Part shown: in pieces, positions 24,876 to 34,063 of the stretch | Numbering within the stretch: the first letter of the stretch is position 1 | How the letters are laid out: the number at the start of each line of letters is the position of its first letter | Assembly: GCF_030408635.1 (NCBI RefSeq) | Contig: NZ_CP047198.1 | Location: 558,001-622,000 of the forward strand | Source: Corynebacterium coyleae | Lineage (GTDB): Bacteria; Actinomycetota; Actinomycetes; Mycobacteriales; Mycobacteriaceae | Length of the DNA: 64,000 nt | Direction: 5' to 3' | Program-made: the position numbers and the translations under genes | Notes under the pieces: model-generated | Seen by the model: only the letters and a program-made list of their open reading frames with translations | What the model was told of the DNA's origin: nothing | Database searches by the model: none

Positions 24876-26495
24876 CTACAGGAAGATGGCAGCGCCGGGG
24901 CCGAGTGGCAGGTCGAAGATGTACCAGATGAACAGCAGGGCAGCCCAGGACACCCAGAACGGAACCACGAACACGATCAGGCGCGACATCAGCGTGCCCA
25001 GACCCGCGTTGGGCTCGTATCGACGAAGCAACGTCAGGATCACGATGATGTACGGGTTCAGCGGGGTGATGATCTGGGTAGCGGAGTCGCCGACACGGAA
25101 CGCAGCCTGCGTGAAGGCGGGCTCGAAGCCGATCAGGGCGAACATTGGGACGAACACGGCCGCCATCAGGGTCCACATCGCGGAGCCGGAAATAACCAAC
25201 AGGTTCAGGCACGACGCCAGGATGATGAACGCGAGGATGGCCGCGAAGCCGGTGATGCCAGCCGCCTCGAGCATCTCTGCGCCCTTGACGGCGGAGAAGG
25301 TGCCGATGCCGGACCAGCTAAACAGGGAGATGAACTGGCCGAGGATGAACGCGAGAACGAGGAAGCCGAGCATGTCGCCCATCGCCTTGGTCATCATGTC
25401 CACGACGTCCTTGATGTTCTTTACTGTGCCGGCGACCTTGCCGTAGACGATGCCGAGGACCATGAAGTAGGTGAAGACGATGAACACGATCGACTGCAGC
25501 AGCGGGGATTTCGGCAGGAAGCCACCTTCTTCGTTGCGCCACGGGGAATCCGGGATGAGTACTGCGAACAGGATGATTGCCGTGACGATAAGCGTGGCGA
25601 CGCCCGCCCACATCAGGCCGCGGCGTTCCGGCTTGGTCAGTTCGACGGAGATCTCGTTGCCGTCGGCGTCGCGGTTCATGCCGTCGTCGCCCTCGACCAT
25701 CTCCTGGGGGACGTCGAGTTTGTGCATGCGGGGCTCGAGGATCCTGTCGATGATGAAGCCACACGCTAGGCCCAGGATGATGGAGGCGGCGATGTTGAAG
25801 TAGTAGTTGGACACCGGGTTGACCTCGGTGGCGTCCATGCTCGGCAGGGTTTCCATCACGGCGTTGGTGATGCCGGCGAACAGGGCGTCCAGCGACGTTG
25901 GCACCAGTGCGGTGGAGTAGCCAGCGCCGACGGCGGCGAAACCACCGAGCAGGCCTGCGACCGGGTGGCGGCCAGCGGCCTTGAACACCATCGCGGCCAG
26001 CGGCGGGATGACCACGAACGCGGCGTCCGCCATGATCGAGCCGGTCACGCCAATGATGCCAACCGCGTACGGCAGAACCGAGCGGTTAGCGGAGCCGAAG
26101 AGCTTGCGGATGAGCGCGGAGAGCATGCCGGAGCGCTCGGAAACGCCCACGGCGAGCATGATTGGCAGGACCGTGACCAGTGGCGGGAAGCCGAGGTAGT
26201 TCTGGCCGAGGGTAGTGGTGAACCAGGCCAGGCCTTCACCGGTGAAGAAGCCCTTGATCTTCACACTTTCGTCCTCGCCGGGCACTGCGACTTCGGCCCC
26301 GAAGTACGCCATCACGGTGGAGATCACCGCGGTGATGAGGAACAGGATGAGGAAGAGCGTGAACGGCTCCGGAAGTTTGTTGCCTACCGACTCGATGGTG
26401 CCGAGGAGGCGATCCATTGCGGTTTTCTTCTGTGGTGGGCTGCTGTCGGCAGAGCGCTCGAGCTCGGCGCTCTCTGTGGCTTTTCGCGTACTCAT
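24876..26495 (-). CDS. AbgT-family transporter (first copy)
   Basis: A 539-residue inner-membrane protein with about a dozen hydrophobic segments. The AbgT hallmarks NKLPEPFTLF, GFPPLVTVLPIMLAVGVSERSGMLSALIR and ITPLNPYIIVIL are visible. Family members import p-aminobenzoyl-glutamate or export sulfonamides. A paralogue lies at 27967-29649 and an M20 amidohydrolase between them on the other strand, so substrate uptake with cleavage is plausible. Confidence 0.92.
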   Translation of the reverse strand: MSTRKATESAELERSADSSPPQKKTAMDRLLGTIESVGNKLPEPFTLFLILFLITAVISTVMAYFGAEVAVPGEDESVKIKGFFTGEGLAWFTTTLGQNYLGFPPLVTVLPIMLAVGVSERSGMLSALIRKLFGSANRSVLPYAVGIIGVTGSIMADAAFVVIPPLAAMVFKAAGRHPVAGLLGGFAAVGAGYSTALVPTSLDALFAGITNAVMETLPSMDATEVNPVSNYYFNIAASIILGLACGFIIDRILEPRMHKLDVPQEMVEGDDGMNRDADGNEISVELTKPERRGLMWAGVATLIVTAIILFAVLIPDSPWRNEEGGFLPKSPLLQSIVFIVFTYFMVLGIVYGKVAGTVKNIKDVVDMMTKAMGDMLGFLVLAFILGQFISLFSWSGIGTFSAVKGAEMLEAAGITGFAAILAFIILASCLNLLVISGSAMWTLMAAVFVPMFALIGFEPAFTQAAFRVGDSATQIITPLNPYIIVILTLLRRYEPNAGLGTLMSRLIVFVVPFWVSWAALLFIWYIFDLPLGPGAAIFL

Positions 26496-26577
26496 GCGTA
26501 TATGTTGTACCAGTCACATTAATTCTGCGCTAGGGTTTTGTAGAAACGTAATCCGATCGACGGAGAGTGAGCGGACC

Positions 26578-27936
26578 GTGAGCGAAACGCATCCAAACCG
26601 CCCGACCAGTCCAACCCCACCGAACCCTGCCTTCCTGCAGCGCATGGACGCAGTGGTGCGAGATGAGATCGCCGCTGCGTCGCCGCAGTTCCCGATTGAG
26701 CCGGGCTATCCGGACCGTGACGCGGTGTGGGGGAAGGTTGAACGCAACGTCGAAGCCGTCCGGGCCGACCTGGAACACATCATGCGTGACCTGCACGCGA
26801 ACCCGGAGGAGGCGTTTCAGGAATTCCACGCGCAGGCTGTGATTGCGAAGGTGCTTGAGGGGCAGGGGTTCGTCGTCAAGCAAGGGGCGCATGGCGTGGA
26901 AACAGCGCTGCGTGCGGAGTGGCAAAGCGACGATTTTGACCCGAGCACACATCCGACGGTGGCGGTGATGTCTGAGTACGACGCGCTGCCGGGTATTGGA
27001 CATGCGTGCGGGCACAACGTGATCGCCGCGTCCGGGGTGGGTGGTTTCCTCGGTGCGGTAGGTTCGGGTTCGGGCCGCATCGTGTTTCTTGGCACCCCGG
27101 CGGAGGAGGGCCACACGGGCAAGGAGTACATGATCCGCGGAGGCATGCTCGACGGCGTGGATTGTGCGGTGATGATTCACCCGTTCTGCTACGACCTGGT
27201 GTCGCACGCGTGGACGGGGCGCCGCTCGCTTACCGCAACGTTTGCCGGCGTTGCTGCGCACGCGTCGATGCAGCCGTATATGGGGCGCAATGCGCTAGAT
27301 GCTGCGACGCTTGCGTACCAAGCCATGGGGTTGTTGCGCCAGCAGATGCCGCCGTCGGATCGCCTACACGCAATCATCTCGGACGGCGGCGCGAGGGCAT
27401 CGATCATTCCGGAGACGGCCACGCTGAGCCTCTACGTGCGTTCGCTCTACACCGAAACACTCATGGATTTGAGCAAGCGTATCGACGACATCCTTACCGG
27501 CGCCGCCCTCATGACCGGCACCGGCGTGGATGTGCAGTGGGATAACCACCCCATGTCGCTTCCTGTCCGCAACAACGAAACCTTGGCGGCGCGCTGGGGA
27601 GCGACCCAGCAGGCGCGGGGTAGGGAAGTGTTGCCGGGTGGGATCTTGCCGGACTCGCAGGCGGCGTCGACAGATTTTGGCAACGTCTCGCAGCTCGTTC
27701 CGGGAATCCACCCGCTGGTCAAGATCGCGCCGGAGGGCACGGCGCTACACACGACCAAGTTCGCCGATGCGGCGATCACCCCGGCCGCGATGGACGGTGT
27801 GATCGACTCCGCAGTGGGGCTCGGCCAGGTCATCGCTGACGTACTCAATGACCCGGTGCTGTTGCAGCGCGCTCGCGAGGAGTTCGAAGCGGCGGGCGGG
27901 GCGATCTCCGTGGAGGCGCTGCTAGATGAGGCCTAG
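26578..27936 (+). CDS. M20-family amidohydrolase (AbgA/AbgB-like)
   Basis: A 452-residue metallo-amidohydrolase. Visible are MSEYDALPGIGHACGHN, GTPAEEG, the GVAAHASMQPYMGRNALDA dimerisation segment and a late HTTKFADAA motif with a metal ligand. Family members split p-aminobenzoyl-glutamate or N-acyl amino acids. GTG 26578 is preceded by GGAGAG. It lies between two AbgT transporters, which supports a role in hydrolysing the imported conjugate; the real substrate is unknown. Confidence 0.88.
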   Translation: MSETHPNRPTSPTPPNPAFLQRMDAVVRDEIAAASPQFPIEPGYPDRDAVWGKVERNVEAVRADLEHIMRDLHANPEEAFQEFHAQAVIAKVLEGQGFVVKQGAHGVETALRAEWQSDDFDPSTHPTVAVMSEYDALPGIGHACGHNVIAASGVGGFLGAVGSGSGRIVFLGTPAEEGHTGKEYMIRGGMLDGVDCAVMIHPFCYDLVSHAWTGRRSLTATFAGVAAHASMQPYMGRNALDAATLAYQAMGLLRQQMPPSDRLHAIISDGGARASIIPETATLSLYVRSLYTETLMDLSKRIDDILTGAALMTGTGVDVQWDNHPMSLPVRNNETLAARWGATQQARGREVLPGGILPDSQAASTDFGNVSQLVPGIHPLVKIAPEGTALHTTKFADAAITPAAMDGVIDSAVGLGQVIADVLNDPVLLQRAREEFEAAGGAISVEALLDEA

Positions 27937-27966
27937 ATGACGCGTAACTGACGCCTGAATGGCGTG

Positions 27967-29649
27967 CTACAGGAAGATGACAGCACCCGGGCCGAGCGGC
28001 AGGTCGAAGGTGTACCAAATGAACAGCATTGCCATCCAGAAGATCCAGAACGGAACCGTGAACATGATCAGGCGCGACATGAGCGTGCCCACGCCAGCCT
28101 TCGGTTCGTAGCGGCGCAGCTGCGTCAGGATCACGATGATGTACGGGTTCAGCGGGGTGATGATCTGGGTGGCGGAATCGCCGACGCGGAACGCTGCCTG
28201 GATGAAGGCCGGGTCGAAACCGATCAGGGCGAACATGGGCACGAACACGGCTGCCATCAGGGTCCACAGTGCGGAGCCGGAGATGATCAGCAGGTTCAGG
28301 CACGACGCCAACACGGCGAACGCGAAGATAGCGGCGAAACCGGTGATGCCTGCGGACTCGAGCGCGTTGGCTCCCTTCACGGCGGTGAAGGTGCCGATGC
28401 CAGACCAGTTAAACAGGGCGATGAACTGGCCCAGAATGAACGCGAGGATGAGGAAGTTCACCATGTCCTTCATGGCGCCAGCCATCATGTCTGCGACATC
28501 GGGTACGCGTTTGATCGTGCCCGCAACCATGCCGAAGACCAGGCCCATGACTACGAAGTAGAGCACCACGATGAACACCGTGGACTGCATCAACGGCGAG
28601 TCTGGCAGGAAGTTGCCTTCCTCGTTGCGCCACGGCGAGTTCGGGATCAGTACGACGATCGTGCACACCACGGTCAGCAGCAGGGTGGCCCACAGAGTGG
28701 CGCGCAGGCCGCGGGACTCGGCGTCGGTGGGATCTGCGGAGATTTCCTTGCCGTCGCGGTCGCGGGTCATGCCGTCATCGCCAGCAACCATCTTGTTCGG
28801 TACACCGAGCTTGTTTAAGCGGGGCTCGAGGACCTTATCGATGATGAAGCCGGCCAGAAGTCCCAGCACGATTGCGGAGACAAGGTTGAACCAGTAGTTA
28901 GAGACCACGGTGACCTCAGGGGCGTCGAGGCTTGGTAGCGCCTCCATCACGGAATTCGTGATGCCAGCGAACAGCGCATCGAGCGAGCCCGGCAACAGCG
29001 ACGTGGCGTACCCCGCGCCCACGGACGCGAAGCCACCGAGCAGACCCGCCACCGGGTGACGGCCAGCAGCCTGGAACACCATGGCAGCAAGTGGCGGGAT
29101 GACGATGAACGCCGGGTCGGCGATCAGTGAACCGGACACACCAATCAGGCCCACCGCATACGGCAGCACCGAGGTATTCGCGGAAGAGAACAGCCGGCGG
29201 ATCAGCGCCGACAACATGCCCGAGCGCTCCGCGATACCGACCGCCAAAATGATCGGCAGCACGTACACCAACGGCGGGAAGCCAACGTAGTTCTTGCCCA
29301 AGTTCACGGTGAACCAGGCAAGGCCTTCCCTGGTGAAGAAGCCCTTGATGGGGCGGACCTCGTCGTCGCCAGGCACCTGCACCTGCAGGCCCGCCCAGGC
29401 CATCACCGTGGAAATGACCGCTGTGATCAGGAAGAGCAACAGGAAGAGCGTGAACGGTTCCGGAAGTTTGTTACCTACCCGCTCAATAAAAGAGAGGAGC
29501 CGGTCTACGGCTCCTCTTGGTGTCTGATCTCGTTCGGTCCCATCGTCCGGTCCCGGGTCGGGAACCGTGCCTGATGTGGCCTCCTGAGGTGCTACCGAAG
29601 TGGAGCCCTGGGCGGCGTGGTGGACAGAATGATTCTTTGCAATGTTCAT
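27967..29649 (-). CDS. AbgT-family transporter (second copy)
   Basis: A 560-residue paralogue of the transporter at 24876-26495, clearly similar also at DNA level near the 3' end. It has the same family segments plus a longer, polar N-terminal tail (about 45 residues). The copy probably arose by duplication around the amidohydrolase. A terminator-like hairpin lies within its early coding part. Substrate could differ from the first copy. Confidence 0.92.
   Translation of the reverse strand: MNIAKNHSVHHAAQGSTSVAPQEATSGTVPDPGPDDGTERDQTPRGAVDRLLSFIERVGNKLPEPFTLFLLLFLITAVISTVMAWAGLQVQVPGDDEVRPIKGFFTREGLAWFTVNLGKNYVGFPPLVYVLPIILAVGIAERSGMLSALIRRLFSSANTSVLPYAVGLIGVSGSLIADPAFIVIPPLAAMVFQAAGRHPVAGLLGGFASVGAGYATSLLPGSLDALFAGITNSVMEALPSLDAPEVTVVSNYWFNLVSAIVLGLLAGFIIDKVLEPRLNKLGVPNKMVAGDDGMTRDRDGKEISADPTDAESRGLRATLWATLLLTVVCTIVVLIPNSPWRNEEGNFLPDSPLMQSTVFIVVLYFVVMGLVFGMVAGTIKRVPDVADMMAGAMKDMVNFLILAFILGQFIALFNWSGIGTFTAVKGANALESAGITGFAAIFAFAVLASCLNLLIISGSALWTLMAAVFVPMFALIGFDPAFIQAAFRVGDSATQIITPLNPYIIVILTQLRRYEPKAGVGTLMSRLIMFTVPFWIFWMAMLFIWYTFDLPLGPGAVIFL
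29482..29517 (-). promoter_or_regulatory. Terminator-like hairpin inside the second AbgT gene
   Basis: On the minus strand a perfect 10-bp stem AGAGGAGCCG/CGGCTCCTCT with a 5-nt loop is followed by CTTTTATT. It encodes about residues 45-55. It could act as an attenuator or be a by-product of coding. Confidence 0.4.
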
Positions 29650-29700
29650 GCAAAGAGGTTTTACCTGTCGCCGATTCGAATTTCAGGCGATTGGGGGATA

Positions 29701-31284
29701 TTAATTCACGCAGCGCGGGCTGTCCTCGCCAGCTGAGAGCTCAGGGGCAGGCTCGTTGGCACCGAAATCTTCACCTGGCGTGCCCACAGGAGCAACCTGT
29801 TCTGCCTCGTCAGCATCCATCGCGCCGGGCCCGTTGTAGTCGTCCGCGACGACGGCAATGACCGTGTTCGGCTCCACGCTGGCGTTGGCCACGACGGGCA
29901 CTCCGCCGAGCAGCTGGGCCAGCTCCTGGGCGGCCGGGTCGTTCTCGTCTGCGGCTAGCACTTGGGTAGCTGTGTAGAGGCCTTCCATGGCGTTGGACAC
30001 GCTTGTCACCGTCAGGCCGTCGCCGTTGAGTATCTCAGCAACACGCCCAGCCTGTCCGGGGACGCTGCCGGCGTTGAGCACGACTGCTTCGTAGCCGTTG
30101 AACGCCTCGCGTGGGGCGCTGGTGGCGGAGTCCGAACCGTCAGAACCCTCAGTGCCGTCCGTGTTGTCCTCCTCAGGCTTAATCGCTTCTGCCATGAACT
30201 TCTGCACCTGCGGTAGATCCACGGTGACGATGGACTCGCCATAGTCACCGACACCATTGACGGAGGTCACAGGGATGGTGGTGAAGGTGACGTTGCCACC
30301 AGCCAGGCCGGAAAGTTGCTGGGCCAAGCCCACAATGTCCCAACCCTTATCCAGTGTCACGGAGCGTTCCGCAGCGTTAGACAGTTCGCGCAGTTTCGCC
30401 GGGTTGGTCAGGGTGCCTGCGGAAAGCATCGACTGTACGAGCGAAGCCATGTAGGCCTGCTGGCGCACGATGCGGTCTAGGTCGCCGCGCGGCAGGTCGT
30501 GGCGTTGGCGCACAAACGACAGGGCTTGCGCACCGTCGAGGGTCTGCTCGCCGGCGGGGAACTTTGCGCCGGAAAGTGGCTCGTCCACGGGATTATTCAG
30601 GCACACTTTGACGCCGCCGACAGCGTCGGTGAGCAGCACGAAGCCAAGGAGACCGACCTGGGCGAAGTGGTCGACTTCGACACCGGTGAGGTCCGCGACG
30701 GCGTCGATCAGTCCCTCTTGTCCTGCGCGAGCAACCTGCTGTTCGAGCGCCGGGCCTTCGCTCATGCCGGATTCGATCAGTTCTTCGCGTTTTGCGGCAG
30801 CGTGTGCGCCGTAGACGCCATTGATTTTCAGGTTGCCGTAGTCGTCCGTATGCACATAGGTATCGCGTGGGATGGACACTGCGGTCGCGCGTGAGCCGTC
30901 CTCCGGGATGCGGATAACCATGATGGTGTCGGTGTTGATCTCACCGTCCGCGATACCGGCGTTCAGACGGGAAAGTTCCTGCTCACTTAAGGGGTTGCCC
31001 TGCGCGTCCGTGCGCGAATCGGAGCCCACCAGCAGGATGTCCATTGCGCCGTCCAGGGCGTTGCCGTCTTTGCCTTTGCTTTGCGACGACACCTTTAAGT
31101 CCGACGCGCTCAACTGCCCGCCAAGCCGCCCAACGGCGAAATACCCGACGCCCGACAGGGCGATCGCGGCGGCGGAGACAATGGCAAGGGTGGTTCGCAG
31201 TGCGGGGTGGCCAGATTGCGAAACATCCCGCACCCGGGACGGGGCAGGTTTGATATCGCGGGCTTGCCGCCTGGGCTCAGTCAC
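29701..31284 (-). CDS. lcpA: LytR-CpsA-Psr family arabinogalactan ligase
   Basis: A 527-residue membrane-anchored enzyme that attaches arabinogalactan to peptidoglycan. After a short cytoplasmic part there is one membrane helix (about 31-50), then the LCP domain with DILLVGSDSRTD, VSIPRDTYV and FVRQRHDLPRGDLDRIVRQQ (the pyrophosphate and metal-binding arginines and aspartates), and a C-terminal LytR_C domain (about 395-480). It is divergent from wbbL, as in C. glutamicum and M. tuberculosis (Rv3267 region). Confidence 0.92.
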   Translation of the reverse strand: MTEPRRQARDIKPAPSRVRDVSQSGHPALRTTLAIVSAAAIALSGVGYFAVGRLGGQLSASDLKVSSQSKGKDGNALDGAMDILLVGSDSRTDAQGNPLSEQELSRLNAGIADGEINTDTIMVIRIPEDGSRATAVSIPRDTYVHTDDYGNLKINGVYGAHAAAKREELIESGMSEGPALEQQVARAGQEGLIDAVADLTGVEVDHFAQVGLLGFVLLTDAVGGVKVCLNNPVDEPLSGAKFPAGEQTLDGAQALSFVRQRHDLPRGDLDRIVRQQAYMASLVQSMLSAGTLTNPAKLRELSNAAERSVTLDKGWDIVGLAQQLSGLAGGNVTFTTIPVTSVNGVGDYGESIVTVDLPQVQKFMAEAIKPEEDNTDGTEGSDGSDSATSAPREAFNGYEAVVLNAGSVPGQAGRVAEILNGDGLTVTSVSNAMEGLYTATQVLAADENDPAAQELAQLLGGVPVVANASVEPNTVIAVVADDYNGPGAMDADEAEQVAPVGTPGEDFGANEPAPELSAGEDSPRCVN

Positions 31285-31352
31285 GCCGGGAATTATACGA
31301 CATTCCCCGGCTCGCCCTGTGCCGTGCGCCGGAATTGGAGGTCATGGTGGGT

Positions 31353-32309
31353 ATGCTGTCCAACATTGTGAAAGACACAGAGCATCATCCTGACGCTCAT
31401 CAGGCGCCACTCGCGGTGATCACCGTGACGTATTCGCCTGGGGAGCACTTGGCGCAGCTCATCGCCTCCTTGGAGAAGGCGACGACGCGCCCCGTTGTGC
31501 TGCTTTGCGCCGACAACGGCTCCAAGGACGGCGTGCCGCAGCAGGCCGCACGCGAGCACGAGCACGTGGAGTTTTTCCCCACTGGTGGAAACATCGGTTA
31601 CGGAGCCGCGATTAATGCGGCTGCTCGGCAGTTGGGGGATCGTCGAAAAGCAGGTGCGGTGCGCGGCGACTACTTCCTTATTGTGAACCCCGACGTGGAG
31701 TTCACCCCGGGGAGCATCGACGAGTTGATCCACTGCGCCGACGACGCGCCGAAGGCTGGAGCTGCCGGGCCCAGGATTGAAGAGGCCGACGGCTCCGCAT
31801 ACCCCAGCGCGCGCGAGGTGCCCAGCCTGGCCATGGGGATCGGGCACGCGCTGCTGTACGACTACTGGCCGTCCAACCCGTTTTCCCGCGCGTACCAAGC
31901 CGGGGCGAATATGGAGGTGCAACGCACCGCAGGCTGGCTGTCCGGCGCGTGCCTCCTTGTGCGGTGGGATGCGTTCGACCAGATCGGCGGGTTCGACGAG
32001 CGCTACTTCATGTACCTGGAAGACATCGACTTCGGTGACCGTCTTACCCGTGCAGGCTGGGACAATTTGTACTGCCCGAGTTCCGTGATCTTGCACGATC
32101 AGGGCCATGTTGCGGACCGACACAGGGGAGTTACGGTGCCTGCGCACCACGCCTCGGCGTATCGGTTCCAGCGCGACCGCCATCCGCATGCGTGGCAAGC
32201 TCCCATCCGCTGGGCGTTGTGGCTCGGCCTCCGAGTGAGGGGTGCGCTGCAGTTGGGTAGGGCGAAACCTGCACGCAGGGCTGGCACCGGCCGTGGGGAA
32301 GTGAACTGA
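31353..32309 (+). CDS. wbbL: Decaprenyl-diphospho-GlcNAc rhamnosyltransferase
   Basis: A family-2 glycosyltransferase of about 318 residues that adds rhamnose to lipid-linked GlcNAc to form the arabinogalactan linker. Signs: VITVTYSPGEHL, the nucleotide-sugar ADNGSKDG, the DxD-like NPDVEF, and ERYFMYLEDIDFGDR. GGAGG at 31337 allows starts at GTG 31347 or ATG 31353; ATG 31344 is too close. The gene order lcpA-wbbL-GDP-mannose pyrophosphorylase-whiB2 is conserved in actinobacteria. Confidence 0.9.
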   Translation: MLSNIVKDTEHHPDAHQAPLAVITVTYSPGEHLAQLIASLEKATTRPVVLLCADNGSKDGVPQQAAREHEHVEFFPTGGNIGYGAAINAAARQLGDRRKAGAVRGDYFLIVNPDVEFTPGSIDELIHCADDAPKAGAAGPRIEEADGSAYPSAREVPSLAMGIGHALLYDYWPSNPFSRAYQAGANMEVQRTAGWLSGACLLVRWDAFDQIGGFDERYFMYLEDIDFGDRLTRAGWDNLYCPSSVILHDQGHVADRHRGVTVPAHHASAYRFQRDRHPHAWQAPIRWALWLGLRVRGALQLGRAKPARRAGTGRGEVN

Positions 32310-32331
32310 CAACAAGATGAAGGATCTAGCA

Positions 32332-33453
32332 ATGGCTCAGACAGCCTCCACCGAAATCACCGAGTCTGCTGAAATTGCAGAAATCACAGAAATGGATGCG
32401 GTGATTCTCGTCGGCGGGCGTGGCACACGCCTTCGTCCGCTGACTGTCTCTACACCCAAGCCGATGTTGCCGACGGCAGGTTTCCCGTTCTTGGCACATC
32501 TGCTTGCCCGCATCCGTGAGGCTGGCATGCGTCACGTGGTGCTGGGGACGTCCTATAAGGCAGAGGTGTTTGAGGAGTACTTCGGCGACGGCTCCGAGTT
32601 CGGTCTAGAGATCGAATACGTCGTGGAGGAAGAAGCGCTTGGCACCGGCGGTGGCATCCGCAACGTCTACGAGAAGCTCCGCTACGACAACGTGATGGTC
32701 TTCAACGGTGATGTGCTTTCTGGCGCGGACCTGTCGGCGATTGCGCACACGCACGTGGATAAGGATGCGGATGTCACACTGCACCTGGTGCGGGTGCCGG
32801 ATCCGCGCGCGTTCGGCTCGGTGCCGACGGATGAGGACGGCAATGTGCTGGCCTTTTTGGAAAAGACCGAGGATCCGCCGACCGACCAGATCAACGCTGG
32901 CTGCTACGTGTTTAAGCGTTCGGTGATCGAGCAGATCCCGGCAGGACGTGTGGTTTCCGTAGAGCGCGAAACCTTCCCGGGCCTGCTTGAGCAGGGAGCG
33001 AAGGTCGTCGGCCATGTGGATTCGTCGTACTGGCGCGACATGGGCCGCCCGGACGATTTCGTCCAGGGCTCCTCGGATGTGGTGCGCGGCATTGCGTACT
33101 CGCCGCTGTTGAAAGGGCGTACGGGCGAATCTGTGGTGGATCCGTCTGCCGGTGTTGCGCACGGCGTGATTCTGATGGGCGGCACAACGGTTGGCCGTGG
33201 CTGTGAGATTGGGGCGGGCTCGCGTATCGACGACTCTGTGATCTTCGATGGCGTGACCATCGAGCCTGGCGCAATGGTGCGCAATTCCATCATTGCTGCC
33301 GGAGCCACGATTGGAGCGAATGCGCGCTTGGTTGATTGTGTGATCGGTGAAGGCGCCCAGATTGGTGCGCGCTGCGAGCTGCAGGGTGGCATGCGTGTGT
33401 GGCCGGGTGTTGTGATCCCAGATTCGGGAGTGCGTTTCTCCCCAGACGCGTAA
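32332..33453 (+). CDS. Mannose-1-phosphate guanylyltransferase (GDP-mannose pyrophosphorylase)
   Basis: A 373-residue cytoplasmic enzyme making GDP-mannose from mannose-1-phosphate and GTP for mannosylation of lipids and glycans. The N-terminal VILVGGRGTRLRPLT and PKPMLP are the nucleotide-binding signature, NGDVLSG the metal site; the C-terminus has left-handed beta-helix hexapeptide repeats (GVILMGGTTVGRGCEIGAG…). ATG 32332 follows AAGGA by 7 nt. It corresponds to Rv3264c by context. Together with manA and manB it completes the GDP-mannose pathway. Confidence 0.9.
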   Translation: MAQTASTEITESAEIAEITEMDAVILVGGRGTRLRPLTVSTPKPMLPTAGFPFLAHLLARIREAGMRHVVLGTSYKAEVFEEYFGDGSEFGLEIEYVVEEEALGTGGGIRNVYEKLRYDNVMVFNGDVLSGADLSAIAHTHVDKDADVTLHLVRVPDPRAFGSVPTDEDGNVLAFLEKTEDPPTDQINAGCYVFKRSVIEQIPAGRVVSVERETFPGLLEQGAKVVGHVDSSYWRDMGRPDDFVQGSSDVVRGIAYSPLLKGRTGESVVDPSAGVAHGVILMGGTTVGRGCEIGAGSRIDDSVIFDGVTIEPGAMVRNSIIAAGATIGANARLVDCVIGEGAQIGARCELQGGMRVWPGVVIPDSGVRFSPDA

Positions 33454-33740
33454 CCGACACGCCAACACGGCCAAATAGTCGCGCTTTTTAGTCCCGACAC
33501 TACATGTAGTACCCCCGAAGTCCACCCCCATTGCAGCTATACTGTGACAGTTGTGACTGGTGTGAAAGTTGACGTGGGGAATGCCTGAAAAAGGCGCGCT
33601 CGGCTCACATTTTGGTTGCGACTATTTAGTGCCTCGGTGTGTAATCACAGAAGTGTTATTTCCGCATCCGCAACCAGCGGGTGCATCACTCTTCGAACGA
33701 CCACCGAAAAGATCAACTAAGCAACAGGGAAGGTAATGGC
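33454..33740 (+). promoter_or_regulatory. Regulatory region upstream of whcD
   Basis: A 287-bp leader without another gene. A TATACT -10-like box is at 33538-33543 and three TGTGA units follow at 33543, 33552 and 33561, a 9-bp period. The units overlap or follow the putative start of transcription, which suits a repressor or dual regulator of the whiB2-type gene. The identity of the regulator is not clear. Confidence 0.5.
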
Positions 33741-34037
33741 GTGGAAAATCAAGCGGACGCCATCCTCCGCGGCGCTGCTGCGGGAGGGATGACCCTCGAC
33801 GAGTTGTTTGGCGCTGTCGAGCAGGAGTGGCAGGACCAGGCGCTGTGTGCGCAGACTGACCCCGAGGCCTTCTTTCCTGAAAAAGGCGGCTCAACTCGTG
33901 AGGCCAAACGAATCTGCAAGGCATGCGCAGTGCGCGATGAGTGCCTCGAGTACGCACTCGAGCACGATGAGCGCTTCGGTATTTGGGGTGGGCTGTCCGA
34001 TCGTGAGCGTCGCCGTCTGAAGAAGCAGATCGGCTAA
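33741..34037 (+). CDS. whcD: WhiB2-type iron-sulfur regulator
   Basis: A 98-residue WhiB-family protein expected to bind a [4Fe-4S] cluster and partner with the principal sigma factor to control cell division and septation. The four cysteines appear in ALCAQTDP and CKACAVRDEC, followed by the GIWGGLSDRERR turn and a basic tail. GTG 33741 is preceded by GGGAAGG; the longer frame from 33681 is unlikely. Position after GDP-mannose pyrophosphorylase matches whiB2 (Rv3260c). Confidence 0.9.
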   Translation: MENQADAILRGAAAGGMTLDELFGAVEQEWQDQALCAQTDPEAFFPEKGGSTREAKRICKACAVRDECLEYALEHDERFGIWGGLSDRERRRLKKQIG

Positions 34038-34063
34038 CAACTCCCGAGATCTACAGGGTGGAT

